NCBI RefSeq assembly: GCF_001758785.1
Contig: NZ_LROM01000134.1
Coordinates: 1-64,000 of the forward strand
DNA length: 64,000 nt
Reading direction: 5' to 3'
From: Duganella phyllosphaerae
Lineage (GTDB): Bacteria; Pseudomonadota; Gammaproteobacteria; Burkholderiales; Burkholderiaceae_D
Position numbers and translations under genes: made by a program. The notes under the pieces were generated by a model. That model did not search any database. It saw only the letters and a program-made list of their open reading frames with translations, and was not told where the DNA came from. Position 1 is the first letter of the stretch, and each line of letters opens with the position of its first letter. Positions 24,495 to 32,788 of the stretch are shown here, piece by piece.

Positions 24495-26031
24495 TCTGCG
24501 CTCCTTGATAGTTGAAGTCACCGCTCATCCACACGCCGACTTCGTTGATGCTGGTATCTGCCACAGGCACCGCGCGCGACAGGCGGCCGTCGGCCAGTAC
24601 GGCGATGCGGTCGCTGAGCATGAACAGTTCCTCGATTTCTTCCGACAGCACCAGCACCGCCACGCCGGCGTTGCGCATGTCGATGATGGCCTGGCGGATC
24701 AGCATGGCCGCACCGATATCGACGCCCCACGTGGGCTGGGCAAAGATCATCACTTTCGGTGACAGCATGATCTCGCGGCCGACAATGAACTTTTGCAGGT
24801 TGCCACCCGACAGGCTGGCAGCGGCCGAGCGCTCGCCGCCGCACTTGACCTTGAAGCGCTCGATGACGTCGCGCGCAAACGCGGCAACCGCGCCCCGTTT
24901 GACGATGCCGCGTTGAACCATGCCGGTGGCCGGTGGTACATAGCCGGTCAGCAGCGTGTTATCGGCCAGCGACAGGTCGGGCACGGCGCCGCGTCCGAGC
25001 CGTTCCTCCGGTACGAAGCCCATGCCGCGCTGGCGCCGCTGCGCCGCGTCGAGCGCCCCCACGTCCTGGCCGAACATTTGAATGGTTCCCTGGCGCCGTC
25101 CCAGCGGCCGCTCGCCCGAAATGGCTTTCAGCAGTTCCTGCTGACCGTTGCCGGAAATGCCGGCGATACCAACGATCTCGCCCGCGCGCAGCGCCAGGCT
25201 GATCTCCTTCAACCGCGTGCCGAACGGATCGTCGCTCTCGATATCGAGCGCATCGAGGTGCAACACCACGTTGCCCGGCTGCTGCGGCACACTCACGCAC
25301 ACGGGCAGCTCGCGGCCGATCATCAGCTCGGCCAGCGACCGCGCACTTTCCTGCTTCGGCAGCGCGGTGCCGGATACGCGCCCGCCACGCAGTACGGTGG
25401 CCTTGTCGCACAGGGTTTGAATTTCGTCGAGCTTGTGGCTGATGTAGACGATGCTCACGCCCTCGGCCGCCAGCCGCCGCAGCGACTCGAACAGTTTCAA
25501 TACCGCGTCGGGCGTCAAGACCGACGTCGGCTCGTCCATGATCAGGAGCTTGGGCGACTGCAGCAGGCAGCGCACGATTTCCACGCGCTGGCGCTCGCCC
25601 ACCGACATGCTGTGCACCAGCCGCGCCGGATCGAGCGGCAGACCATATTGTTCCGAGACAGCGCGGATGCGCGGCGCCAGCGCGGCCGGCGAGCGGTCAT
25701 GGCCCGGCGTGTCGTCCAGCGCCAGCGCGATGTTCTCGGCCACGGTCAGCGTTTCGAACAGCGCGAAGTGCTGGAACACCATGCCGATGCCGAGCTTGCG
25801 CGCGTCGTGCGGCGAGTTGATATGCACTTGCCGGCCTTCCCACATGATCTGGCCGTCGTCGGGTTTGACCACGCCGTAGATGATCTTCATCAGCGTGCTC
25901 TTGCCGGCGCCGTTCTCACCGAGCACGGCGTGGATTTCGCCTGGCATCACGGTGAGATTGACGTCGGCGTTGGCCACCACCGAGGGATAGATCTTGGAGA
26001 TGCCCAGCATCTGCAAGCGCGGTTCAGTCAT
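24481..26031 (-). CDS. Nucleoside ABC transporter ATP-binding protein (duplicated ATPase)
   Basis: 516-residue double ATPase, as usual for BMP-type and sugar-type importers. The first half has Walker A GENGAGKST, signature SVGERQRVEI and Walker B LLIMDEPTSV. The second half has GISGNGQQEL in place of a full Walker A and LSGGNLQKF as signature, so one of its two sites is degenerate, typical of this family. ATG at 26031. It opens the minus-strand operon and is divergent from the GntR gene. Predicted substrate: purine nucleosides or nucleobases, from the linked Tsx-like channel and deaminase. Confidence 0.93.
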   Translation of the reverse strand: MTEPRLQMLGISKIYPSVVANADVNLTVMPGEIHAVLGENGAGKSTLMKIIYGVVKPDDGQIMWEGRQVHINSPHDARKLGIGMVFQHFALFETLTVAENIALALDDTPGHDRSPAALAPRIRAVSEQYGLPLDPARLVHSMSVGERQRVEIVRCLLQSPKLLIMDEPTSVLTPDAVLKLFESLRRLAAEGVSIVYISHKLDEIQTLCDKATVLRGGRVSGTALPKQESARSLAELMIGRELPVCVSVPQQPGNVVLHLDALDIESDDPFGTRLKEISLALRAGEIVGIAGISGNGQQELLKAISGERPLGRRQGTIQMFGQDVGALDAAQRRQRGMGFVPEERLGRGAVPDLSLADNTLLTGYVPPATGMVQRGIVKRGAVAAFARDVIERFKVKCGGERSAAASLSGGNLQKFIVGREIMLSPKVMIFAQPTWGVDIGAAMLIRQAIIDMRNAGVAVLVLSEEIEELFMLSDRIAVLADGRLSRAVPVADTSINEVGVWMSGDFNYQGAQNVPA

Positions 26032-26045
26032 CTGCCGGTCCTTTA

Positions 26046-26055
26046 TCGTATACAA
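26046..26055. promoter_or_regulatory. GntR-type operator candidate 1 (ABC-operon side)
   Basis: TCGTATACAA, with a palindromic GTATAC core and a full fit to TNGTNNACNA, located 15 bases upstream of the ATPase start codon. Bound regulator would block the minus-strand operon. It differs from candidate 2 at one of ten positions. Confidence 0.6.
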
Positions 26056-26203
26056 ATTGGATACACGTCGAATACCTGAACAGACGCAATTAACATGCCA
26101 CCGCTACCTCGTACTGCGCATGCCGCTTGAGCGTGCGCCCTGCACTAAAGCGGGATGCAAAGCTCCCCAAAAGCGTGCGGGTGGATGCAAAAACAAAGTG
26201 GTT

Positions 26204-26213
26204 TCGTACACAA
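26204..26213. promoter_or_regulatory. GntR-type operator candidate 2 (regulator side)
   Basis: TCGTACACAA, a full fit to TNGTNNACNA, 77 bases upstream of the GntR start. Its place suggests control of the plus-strand operon that holds the regulator, channel, binding protein and deaminase. Confidence 0.6.
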
Positions 26214-26289
26214 TCGTGCGGCGTTTTTGGGGCTGCCGCTAGCACGCTTCCTGCTTTACACGGCTAGCACTACTCTATGGAGCCCCACC

Positions 26290-27003
26290 ATGCCCGACCC
26301 GCGCCCAGCCGATCCAGCTGCCGTCAAACGCGGTACCACCGCGATCGACATGCGTATCTACAAGGCGGTTGTCACTGCCGTGATGAGCCACCGCCTGCCG
26401 CCCGGCACCCACCTGGGCGAAGCCGATTTCTGCGAGCTCTATCAAGTGAGCCGCACCACCGTGCGCAAGGCGCTGCAACGGCTGGCGCATGACCACATCA
26501 TCGAGTTGCGGCCCAATCGCGGCGCGGTGATCGCCTCGCCCACGCCGCAGGAGGCGCGCGAGATTTTCGCCGCCCGCCGCGCGCTGGAAAGAGAGATCGT
26601 GCCGCTGGTGATACGCCATGCCACGCCCGAATCACTGAAGCAGATCCGCGCCGCGCTGGCAGCCGAAGACGCGGCGCGGCGCAGCGGCGACCGCGCTGCC
26701 TGGATACGCCTGGGCGGCGAGTTCCACCTGCTGCTGGCGCGCCTGGCCGGCAACCACGTGCTGCTGCGCTTCATGGGCGAGCTGGTGTCGCGCTGCTCGC
26801 TGATCATCGCGCTCTACGAAACCCCGGGCAGCGCCATGTGCGAAAACGACGAACACCAGGACCTGGCCACCCTGATCGAACAGGGCAAAGTCAACCAGGC
26901 GATCCACCTGATCGAGCACCACCTGCTGGCGATCGAAGCGCGCCTGCACCTGGCGGGCCAGGACCGCAAGGTGAACCTGGCGCAGGCGCTCAAGGGGCTA
27001 TGA
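26290..27003 (+). CDS. GntR-family (FadR/FCD) transcriptional regulator of the purine locus
   Basis: 237 residues from the ATG at 26290. The winged-helix N-terminus has LPPGTHLGEADFCELYQVSRTTVRKALQRL in outline, followed by an FCD effector domain from about residue 95 (REIFAARRALEREIVPLV, then a metal-site-like FHLLLARLAGNHVLL and EHHLLAIEARL). It is the first gene of the plus-strand half of the locus and divergent from the transporter. Two candidate sites lie in the shared gap. The likely effector is a purine or a catabolite, by context only. Confidence 0.9.
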   Translation: MPDPRPADPAAVKRGTTAIDMRIYKAVVTAVMSHRLPPGTHLGEADFCELYQVSRTTVRKALQRLAHDHIIELRPNRGAVIASPTPQEAREIFAARRALEREIVPLVIRHATPESLKQIRAALAAEDAARRSGDRAAWIRLGGEFHLLLARLAGNHVLLRFMGELVSRCSLIIALYETPGSAMCENDEHQDLATLIEQGKVNQAIHLIEHHLLAIEARLHLAGQDRKVNLAQALKGL

Positions 27004-27074
27004 ACCCTGGCCTGATCCTTGCTAAAGAGGTAGGCAGGAAAGCAACCTGCCTTTTACTTCACCGGAGCCCGCAC

Positions 27075-27941
27075 ATGCCACGTCGTTCACGTCTGATCCG
27101 CTGCACCGCAGTTCTCGCAGTCCTTGCCGCCGGCGCTGTCGGTACCACCCACGCAGCCGACTGGAGCGACACGTCGCTCAGCTACCGCTACGGCACCAAG
27201 TTTGCCGAGCCGTTCAACGAGAACGACATTACCAAGAACATCGTCAACTTCAGCCACGCTTCCGGCTACAAGTACGGCAAGAACTTCTTCAGCGTCGATT
27301 TGCTGATGTCGTCCAATCTCGATCCTTCGTCGGCCGGTTCCAACAGCGGCGCCCACGAGGCGTACGCGGTGTACCGCCACACGCTGGACTTCGGCAAGAT
27401 CGCCGGCAAGAGCTACGCCTTCGGTCCGGTACGCGGCGTGGGCGCCACCGCCGGCTTCGACTACAACAGCAAGACCGACGCCGGCTACAACTCCAAGAAG
27501 CGCATGGTGGTCGCTGGCCCGACGTTGATGCTCGACGTGCCCGGTTTCCTCGACGTGAGCCTGCTGGCGATCTGGGAGTCGAACGCGCCATACAGCACCT
27601 TCACCAACCAGGCCACGCCGCGCTACTCGTACAAGACCCACGCCATGCTGACCGGCGCCTGGGCCATCCCGTTCGACTTCGGCCTGCCGCTGAGCTTTGA
27701 AGGCTATGCCAACTTCATCACCGCCAAGGGCAAAAACGAATTCGGCGGCGGCACCGCGCCGGAAACCAATATCGACATGCAGATCATGTACGACATGAGC
27801 GGCGCCGTCGGCGCGGGCAAGAACACCTTCAAGGTCGGCGTCGAGTACCAGTACTGGAAGAACAAGTTCGGCAACCCGGACCGCAACAACAACGGCGCCA
27901 CCGCCCGCACGCCGATGGTCCGCGCCGAATATCACTTTTAA
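27075..27941 (+). CDS. Tsx-like nucleoside-specific outer membrane channel
   Basis: 288-residue outer-membrane beta-barrel. A signal peptide ends near THAADWSD (about residue 28). The family opening WSDTSLSYRYGTKFAEPFN and alternating amphipathic strands follow, and the protein ends in phenylalanine (RAEYHF), as outer-membrane porins do. Resembles the nucleoside channel Tsx and its relatives in proteobacteria. It sits between the regulator and the BMP binding protein, so it probably admits nucleosides to the periplasm for this transporter. Confidence 0.82.
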   Translation: MPRRSRLIRCTAVLAVLAAGAVGTTHAADWSDTSLSYRYGTKFAEPFNENDITKNIVNFSHASGYKYGKNFFSVDLLMSSNLDPSSAGSNSGAHEAYAVYRHTLDFGKIAGKSYAFGPVRGVGATAGFDYNSKTDAGYNSKKRMVVAGPTLMLDVPGFLDVSLLAIWESNAPYSTFTNQATPRYSYKTHAMLTGAWAIPFDFGLPLSFEGYANFITAKGKNEFGGGTAPETNIDMQIMYDMSGAVGAGKNTFKVGVEYQYWKNKFGNPDRNNNGATARTPMVRAEYHF

Positions 27942-27962
27942 TTTACCCTTCGAGGAAGACGC

Positions 27963-29042
27963 ATGATGAATCGCCGCACCGTATTGACCGCCATCGCCGC
28001 CGCCTGCACCCTGGCCGCCGCCATCCCGTCGTTCGCCGCCGAGCCGTTGAAGGTGGGTTTTGTCTACGTGGGCCCGGTCGGCGACGCCGGCTGGACCTAC
28101 GCCCACGACCAGGGCCGCCTGGCGCTGGAAAAAGCCCTGGGCGCGCAAGTGAAAACCACCTTCGTGGAAAACGTGCCGGAAGGCGCCGACTCCGAACGCG
28201 TGATCCGCAAGCTGGTCGCCGAAGGCAACAAGCTGATTTTCACCACGTCGTTCGGCTACATGAACGCCACCGAAAAAGTGGCCAGGTCGGCGCCCGGCGT
28301 GACCTTCATCCACGCCACCGGCTTCAAACGCGCCAAGAACCTGGCCACGTACGAATCGCGCTTGTACGAAGGCTCTTACCTGAACGGCATCCTGGCCGGC
28401 AAGATGACCAAGTCGAACACGCTCGGCTTCGTCGCCTCGTTCCCGGTGCCGGAAGTGATCCGCAACATCAACGCGTTTACGCTCGGTGCGCAAAGCGTGA
28501 ACCCGAAAATCAAGACCAAGGTGATCTGGGTGAACTCGTGGTACGACCCGGCCAAGGAACGCCAGGCGGCTGAGACCCTGGTGGCGCAGGGCGCGGACGT
28601 GATGGCGCAAAACACCGACTCGCCGGCCACGCTGCAAGTGGCGCAGGAAAAAGGCGTGTACGCGTTCGGCTGGGATTCCGACATGTCGCGCTTCGCCCCC
28701 AAGGCGCATCTCACCGCCGCCACCAACGACTGGTCGGGCTATTACATCGACGCGGCCAAGGCGGTGATTGCCGGCACCTGGAAGACCAGCGACTACCGCG
28801 GCGGCCTGAAGGAAGGCATGGTCAAGATGTCGAAGCTGAACGCGGTGGTGCCGGCTGACGCGGCCAAGCTCTACGAGGAGAAAAAGGCCGCGCTTACCGC
28901 CGGCACGTTTGCCCCGTTCACCGGCCCGATCAAGGATCAAACGGGCGCCATCAAGTACGCCGCCGGCGTGCGCGCGCCGGAAAAAGACGTGATCTCGATG
29001 AACTTCTACGTGCAGGGCGTCGATGGCAAGATTCCAAAGTAA
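27963..29042 (+). CDS. BMP-family nucleoside-binding periplasmic protein
   Basis: 359-residue substrate-binding protein of the PnrA/BmpA family. A signal peptide ends near SFAAEP (about residue 22). The mature part opens with LKVGFVYVGPVGDAGWTYAHDQGR, the BMP signature, and also contains FATSFGYM-like FTTSFGYMNATEKVA and the FGWDSDMSRFAPKAHL stretch. A soluble, not lipid-anchored, form fits a Gram-negative host. ATG at 27963 (a second ATG follows at once); GAGGAAG lies upstream. It delivers substrate to the permeases encoded on the other strand. Confidence 0.94.
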   Translation: MMNRRTVLTAIAAACTLAAAIPSFAAEPLKVGFVYVGPVGDAGWTYAHDQGRLALEKALGAQVKTTFVENVPEGADSERVIRKLVAEGNKLIFTTSFGYMNATEKVARSAPGVTFIHATGFKRAKNLATYESRLYEGSYLNGILAGKMTKSNTLGFVASFPVPEVIRNINAFTLGAQSVNPKIKTKVIWVNSWYDPAKERQAAETLVAQGADVMAQNTDSPATLQVAQEKGVYAFGWDSDMSRFAPKAHLTAATNDWSGYYIDAAKAVIAGTWKTSDYRGGLKEGMVKMSKLNAVVPADAAKLYEEKKAALTAGTFAPFTGPIKDQTGAIKYAAGVRAPEKDVISMNFYVQGVDGKIPK

Positions 29043-29052
29043 GGAGCACACC

Positions 29053-29553
29053 ATGACCGCCATCGCCATCGCCACCGCCCAGGACCACGCTTTTCTGACC
29101 GAAGTACTGGCGCTGGCGCAGCGCTCGCGCGACCAGGGCCACCATCCGTTTGCCGCCATGGTGGTGGCGGCGGACGGCACGGTGATTTCGTCGGCGATGA
29201 ACGCATCATCGTCCGACCGCACCGCGCACGCCGAGATGAACGCGCTGCGTCTCGCTTCGCAACAGTTCGGCCCGGCCGAACTGGCCACGGCCACGCTGTA
29301 TGCCAACGCCGAACCGTGCGCCATGTGCAGTGGCGGCACCTACTGGAGCGGCGTCGGGCGAGTCGTGTACGCGCTGTCGGAAGCGAGCCTGCTGCAACTG
29401 ACCGGTAGCGATCCCGAAAATCCGACCCTGGCGCTGCCGTGTCGGACCGTGTTCGCAGCCGGCCAGCGCCCGACCGAGGTGATCGGGCCGCTCCACGAGG
29501 ACGAGGCGCGGCTGGCGCATGCGGGGTTCTGGAAGAACCCGGAAAATGATTAA
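29053..29553 (+). CDS. Nucleoside/nucleobase deaminase (guanine deaminase-like, CDA fold)
   Basis: 166-residue zinc deaminase of the cytidine/deoxycytidylate family. The catalytic HAE motif (H59, E61) and the PCAMC zinc ligands (C89, C92) are present. The context TAHAEMNAL and YWSGVGRVVYALSE fits the guanine deaminase / tadA-like nucleobase branch rather than cytidine deaminase. It follows the BMP gene by 10 bases with AAGGAG upstream, so imported purines would be deaminated at once. The exact base is not determined from sequence. Confidence 0.88.
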   Translation: MTAIAIATAQDHAFLTEVLALAQRSRDQGHHPFAAMVVAADGTVISSAMNASSSDRTAHAEMNALRLASQQFGPAELATATLYANAEPCAMCSGGTYWSGVGRVVYALSEASLLQLTGSDPENPTLALPCRTVFAAGQRPTEVIGPLHEDEARLAHAGFWKNPEND

Positions 29554-29660
29554 TTAGACAAAGTTGTTGCTCTGAAGTGATGTATTCGGGCCACAACCGT
29601 GGCCGGCAGGCGCGCGCGTTTGCCGGCCATAACGACTTCAATTGCTAATTTGTCTTAATC
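29548..29660. repeat. 113-bp nested imperfect inverted repeat after the deaminase gene
   Basis: Nested matching pairs run inward: GATTAA/TTAATC, GACAAA/TTTGTC, TGAAGT/ACTTCA and TGGCCGGCA/TGCCGGCCA (29600-29608 and 29621-29629). The outer arm includes the deaminase stop codon. As RNA it folds into one long interrupted hairpin. It may end the purine operon, though no long T-tract follows, or be a small mobile-type palindrome. Confidence 0.5.
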
Positions 29661-29712
29661 GGATCACAGTATCACCCTGAACCAGGCATCACGCGATGCG
29701 GGGGAGATAACT

Positions 29713-30147
29713 ATGACGACATTACAACTATTAGCCGCCACAGCGGCGACGGTCGGCAGCCTGTCCATGGCGCCGGCACAGGCCCAGACACCACCTGCCG
29801 ACATGGCCGTGCATATGACGGCCAAGGCAGCCGTGTCCACGCCCTATTCCGATGCCTATGTGCGGCGTTCAATGCGTCAGCCCAAGCGTGATGCTGCTCC
29901 AGCGGCAGCGTCGGGCACGGCGCCGATCTTGCTGCGCCTGCAGCCGATGCAGAATTTAAAAAAACGCTTCAATGACGCCGACCTCGATCACAGCGGCACC
30001 CTGAACCGCGAAGAAGCGCAGCAGGCCGGGCTGTCGGTGGTCGAGAAGAACTTCGACAACATCGACACCGCCCAGCGCGGCCACGTCACCATCGACGACC
30101 TCAACGCCTACCTGATCCGCCGCCGCGAAGAAGCCAATTCCCGGTAA
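29713..30147 (+). CDS. Exported EF-hand protein
   Basis: 144 residues with a signal peptide (cleavage near AQAQTP, about residue 25). One good EF-hand loop spans 90-101 (DLDHSGTLNREE, ligands D90, D92, S94, E101). A second, degenerate one is at 118-129 (DTAQRGHVTIDD), lacking acidic residues at positions 3 and 5. Likely a periplasmic calcium-binding protein. Its stop abuts that of the convergent receiver-kinase gene with no gap. Function unknown. Confidence 0.8.
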   Translation: MTTLQLLAATAATVGSLSMAPAQAQTPPADMAVHMTAKAAVSTPYSDAYVRRSMRQPKRDAAPAAASGTAPILLRLQPMQNLKKRFNDADLDHSGTLNREEAQQAGLSVVEKNFDNIDTAQRGHVTIDDLNAYLIRRREEANSR

Positions 30148-31347
30148 TCAGATTGGTGGCGCGTCCGAGCGTGGCAAGGCGAGCGTGAAGACTGCGCCCT
30201 CGCCCGGCACGCTGCGCACGGTCAGGCTGCCTTGGTGCACCTCGGCCAGTTCGCGCGAGATGTACAGGCCCAGGCCCAGGCCGGACGGCACTTCGTTGCC
30301 CACGCCGCGCTCGTACGGTTCGAAAATTTTCTGTTGCAGCTCGGGTGCGATGCCCGGGCCCTGGTCGCGTACCTCGACCAGCACCTGCTCTTCCTGCACC
30401 GTCAGCACGACCGACACCGGCATCTGGGCGCCGTAGCGCATGGCGTTGGTGAGCAGGTTGACGACGATCTGCTCGATGCGGAACTCGTCCCACCAGCCCG
30501 ACACCGGCGTGCCGGCATCGAGGCCGATGCTGCAGCCGGCGGTCGACGCTTGCGGCGTCAGGTCATGCACCACCCGCCGCAGCAAGCCCGACATTTCCAC
30601 CCAGCCCGGCCGCAGCGACAATTTGCCGGACCGGATGCGCGAAACGTCGAGCATGTCGTCGATCAGGCGGATGATGCTCTGGATCTGGCGGTCGTCGCGC
30701 GCCACCATGCGCTGCAACTGCTCGGCGCCGAAGGCCGCCATGTTGCCGCGCTCGAGCTGCATCTTGCGCAACTGGGTTTCCAGGTACAGCGTGTTGAGCG
30801 GGGTGCGCATCTCGTGCGAGACCATCGACATGAATTCGTCGCGCATGGCCAGCGCGCGCTGCAACTGCCCTTGCGCCACGTTCAGTTCGGCCAGCATGGC
30901 TTCCTGTGCCTGGCGCGCCTGTTCCAGCGCCAGTACCTGGCGCCGCATCGCTTCGCGCTGTTCCCACAGCGCCACGAACACCTCGACCTTGCCGCGCACG
31001 GCGCGCGAATCGAGCGGCTTGTACAGCACATCGACCGCGCCGGCCTCGTAGCCCTTGAACGAGTAGTTGAGTTCCTTGCCAGCGGCCGTGACGAAGACGA
31101 TCGGGATTTGCCGGGTTTTCTCGGTGCCGCGCATCAGTTCGGCCAGCTCAAAGCCGTCCATGCCCGGCATCTGCACGTCGAGAAAGGCCATGGCAAAGTC
31201 GTGCTGGAGCAGCAGCGCCAGCGCTTCTTCACCGGAGCCGGCCTGGAAGATCTCGCGGCCCGGGCCCCGGATCACGGCGTTCAGGGCTTGCAGGTTTTCC
31301 GGCAGATCGTCGACGATCAGCAGTTTGGTCGGTTGCTCGGCTTGCAT
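30148..31347 (-). CDS. Response-regulator / histidine kinase hybrid (REC-HisKA-HATPase)
   Basis: 399-residue soluble kinase. The N-terminal receiver has phospho-acceptor D57 (AFLDVQMPGMDGFE) and the conserved K110. A coiled coil (about 125-168) leads to HisKA with H178 (MVSHEMRTPLN) and then HATPase_c with DQGPGIAPE and GLGLGLYISREL. There is no membrane segment. It ends the operon hybrid kinase-cheR-cheB-this gene; its start overlaps the cheB stop (TGATG). It probably relays or tunes the signal of the large kinase. Confidence 0.92.
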   Translation of the reverse strand: MQAEQPTKLLIVDDLPENLQALNAVIRGPGREIFQAGSGEEALALLLQHDFAMAFLDVQMPGMDGFELAELMRGTEKTRQIPIVFVTAAGKELNYSFKGYEAGAVDVLYKPLDSRAVRGKVEVFVALWEQREAMRRQVLALEQARQAQEAMLAELNVAQGQLQRALAMRDEFMSMVSHEMRTPLNTLYLETQLRKMQLERGNMAAFGAEQLQRMVARDDRQIQSIIRLIDDMLDVSRIRSGKLSLRPGWVEMSGLLRRVVHDLTPQASTAGCSIGLDAGTPVSGWWDEFRIEQIVVNLLTNAMRYGAQMPVSVVLTVQEEQVLVEVRDQGPGIAPELQQKIFEPYERGVGNEVPSGLGLGLYISRELAEVHQGSLTVRSVPGEGAVFTLALPRSDAPPI

Positions 31348-31970
31348 CAGTTCTTCTCCAGCTTCAACAGCAATGTATGGATCGCATCCAGCGGAAGCAC
31401 CAGGTCGGGGCGGCGCACGCGGATCGCTTCCTGCGGCATGGTGGCCACTTCGGCATCTTGAGGGTCTTGCACGACAGTGAGGCCGCCGGCGCGGCCGATG
31501 GCCGCCATGCCTGCGGCGCCATCGTGGTTGGCCCCGGTCAGTAATACGCCCAGCAGGGCCGGCCCGTAGGCATCGGCCGCCGACTCCATCAGGATGTCGA
31601 TCGACGGGCGGGCAAAATTGCGCGGCGCTTCGCAGCTCAGGGAAAAGCAGTAATCCGACTCGACAGACAAATGGTAGCCGGAACCGGCAAAGTACAGCGT
31701 CCCGGACGCCAGCGTTTCCTTGTCGGCCGCCTCGCGCACCGGCAGCGCCATGCGCTGGGCAAACACGTCGGCAAGCTGGCTCTGGCGGTTTTCCGGCACG
31801 TGCAGCACCGCCACCACGGCCGGCGCATACTGTTTCGGCAAACCCGGCAGCAGCTTGAGCAGCGCCCCGACGCCGCCGGCCGACGCGCCGATCACCACCG
31901 CCGCAATGCGGGTGCGATGGCTGGCCAGGACAGCGTCGATGGCGGTGAGGGCAAGAGCAGCGTCGAGCAT
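31347..31970 (-). CDS. CheB-type methylesterase, catalytic domain only
   Basis: 207 residues without the receiver domain of classical CheB. The catalytic triad is visible: S30 in GASAGGVGALL, H57 in VLHVPENRQS and D150 in TGANHDGAAGM. ATG at 31970; longer in-frame reading runs into cheR. It lies 2 bases after cheR. Found with CheR and hybrid kinases but no chemoreceptor, it likely modifies the partner kinase or another sensor rather than a flagellar receptor. Confidence 0.92.
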   Translation of the reverse strand: MLDAALALTAIDAVLASHRTRIAAVVIGASAGGVGALLKLLPGLPKQYAPAVVAVLHVPENRQSQLADVFAQRMALPVREAADKETLASGTLYFAGSGYHLSVESDYCFSLSCEAPRNFARPSIDILMESAADAYGPALLGVLLTGANHDGAAGMAAIGRAGGLTVVQDPQDAEVATMPQEAIRVRRPDLVLPLDAIHTLLLKLEKN

Positions 31971-31972
31971 GA

Positions 31973-32788
31973 TCAGCGCTTGCGGAACAGCCGTTCGCGC
32001 TTGACGATCGGCTCGAAGGCGGGACCGTAGGCGGAAAAGTCGATGCTCTCCTTGCTGCCCAGTCCCAAAAAGCCGCGGTGGCACAGCGACTCGTGGAACA
32101 GGCCGAAGGCGCGCTCCTGCAATTTCTTCTTAAAGTAGATCATCACGTTGCGGCAGCTGATCAAGTGGGTTTCGGCAAACACCGCGTCGGTGGCCAGGCT
32201 GTGGTCGGCAAAGGTGACGTTCTCGCACAGCGCGCCGTCGAACAGGGCGGCGTTGTAGGCGGCCGTGTAGTAATCGGAAAAACTGCGGGTGCCGCCGGCG
32301 GCCTGGTAGTTGGCCGTGTACTCGCGCATGGCGTCGAGCGGGAACACGCCTTTGCGCGCTTTTTCCAGCGACTGCGGATTGATGTCGGTGGCGTAGATCA
32401 TGCTGCGCTCGAGCAGGCCCTCTTCCTTGAGCAGGATCGCCATCGAATACACTTCTTCGCCGGTGCTGCTGCCGGCGATCCAGATCTTCAGCGACGGGTA
32501 CGTGCGCAGCACCGGCATCACCTGTTCGCGCAGCGCCAGCCAGTAGCTGGGGTCGCGGAACATCGACGTCACCGGGATGGTCAGGTATTGCAGCAGCTGG
32601 CTGAAGGCGGCCGGTTCGTGCATGATGCGCGCCTGCAGCGCCGAGATGGTTTCACAGTCCATGTCGCGCATCGCATGCAGCACGCGGCGCTTTTGCGAGG
32701 CCCCCGTGTAATCGCGGAAATCATAGCTGTACTTCATGTAGATGGCTTCCATCAACACTTTGATTTCGATGTCGGTGTCGGTGTGCAT
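31973..32788 (-). CDS. CheR-type protein-glutamate methyltransferase
   Basis: 271-residue SAM-dependent methyltransferase. The N-terminal helical domain has YDFRDYTGASQKRR in the CheR alpha region. The catalytic part has LTIPVTSMFRDPSYW, KIWIAGSSTGEEVYSMAILL (SAM site), IYATDINPQSLEKAR and LISCRNVMIYF. There is no TPR extension. The ATG at 32788 overlaps the stop of the hybrid kinase (TGATG), so the two are translationally coupled. Confidence 0.93.
   Translation of the reverse strand: MHTDTDIEIKVLMEAIYMKYSYDFRDYTGASQKRRVLHAMRDMDCETISALQARIMHEPAAFSQLLQYLTIPVTSMFRDPSYWLALREQVMPVLRTYPSLKIWIAGSSTGEEVYSMAILLKEEGLLERSMIYATDINPQSLEKARKGVFPLDAMREYTANYQAAGGTRSFSDYYTAAYNAALFDGALCENVTFADHSLATDAVFAETHLISCRNVMIYFKKKLQERAFGLFHESLCHRGFLGLGSKESIDFSAYGPAFEPIVKRERLFRKR

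Larger units (their letters stand above)
26032..26289. other. Shared control region of the purine/nucleoside locus
   Basis: 258 bases between the divergent ABC operon and the GntR gene. It carries two nearly identical 10-mers matching the FadR-subfamily GntR pattern TNGTNNACNA, one near each side. The rest shows no gene and no other strong repeat. Confidence 0.65.
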
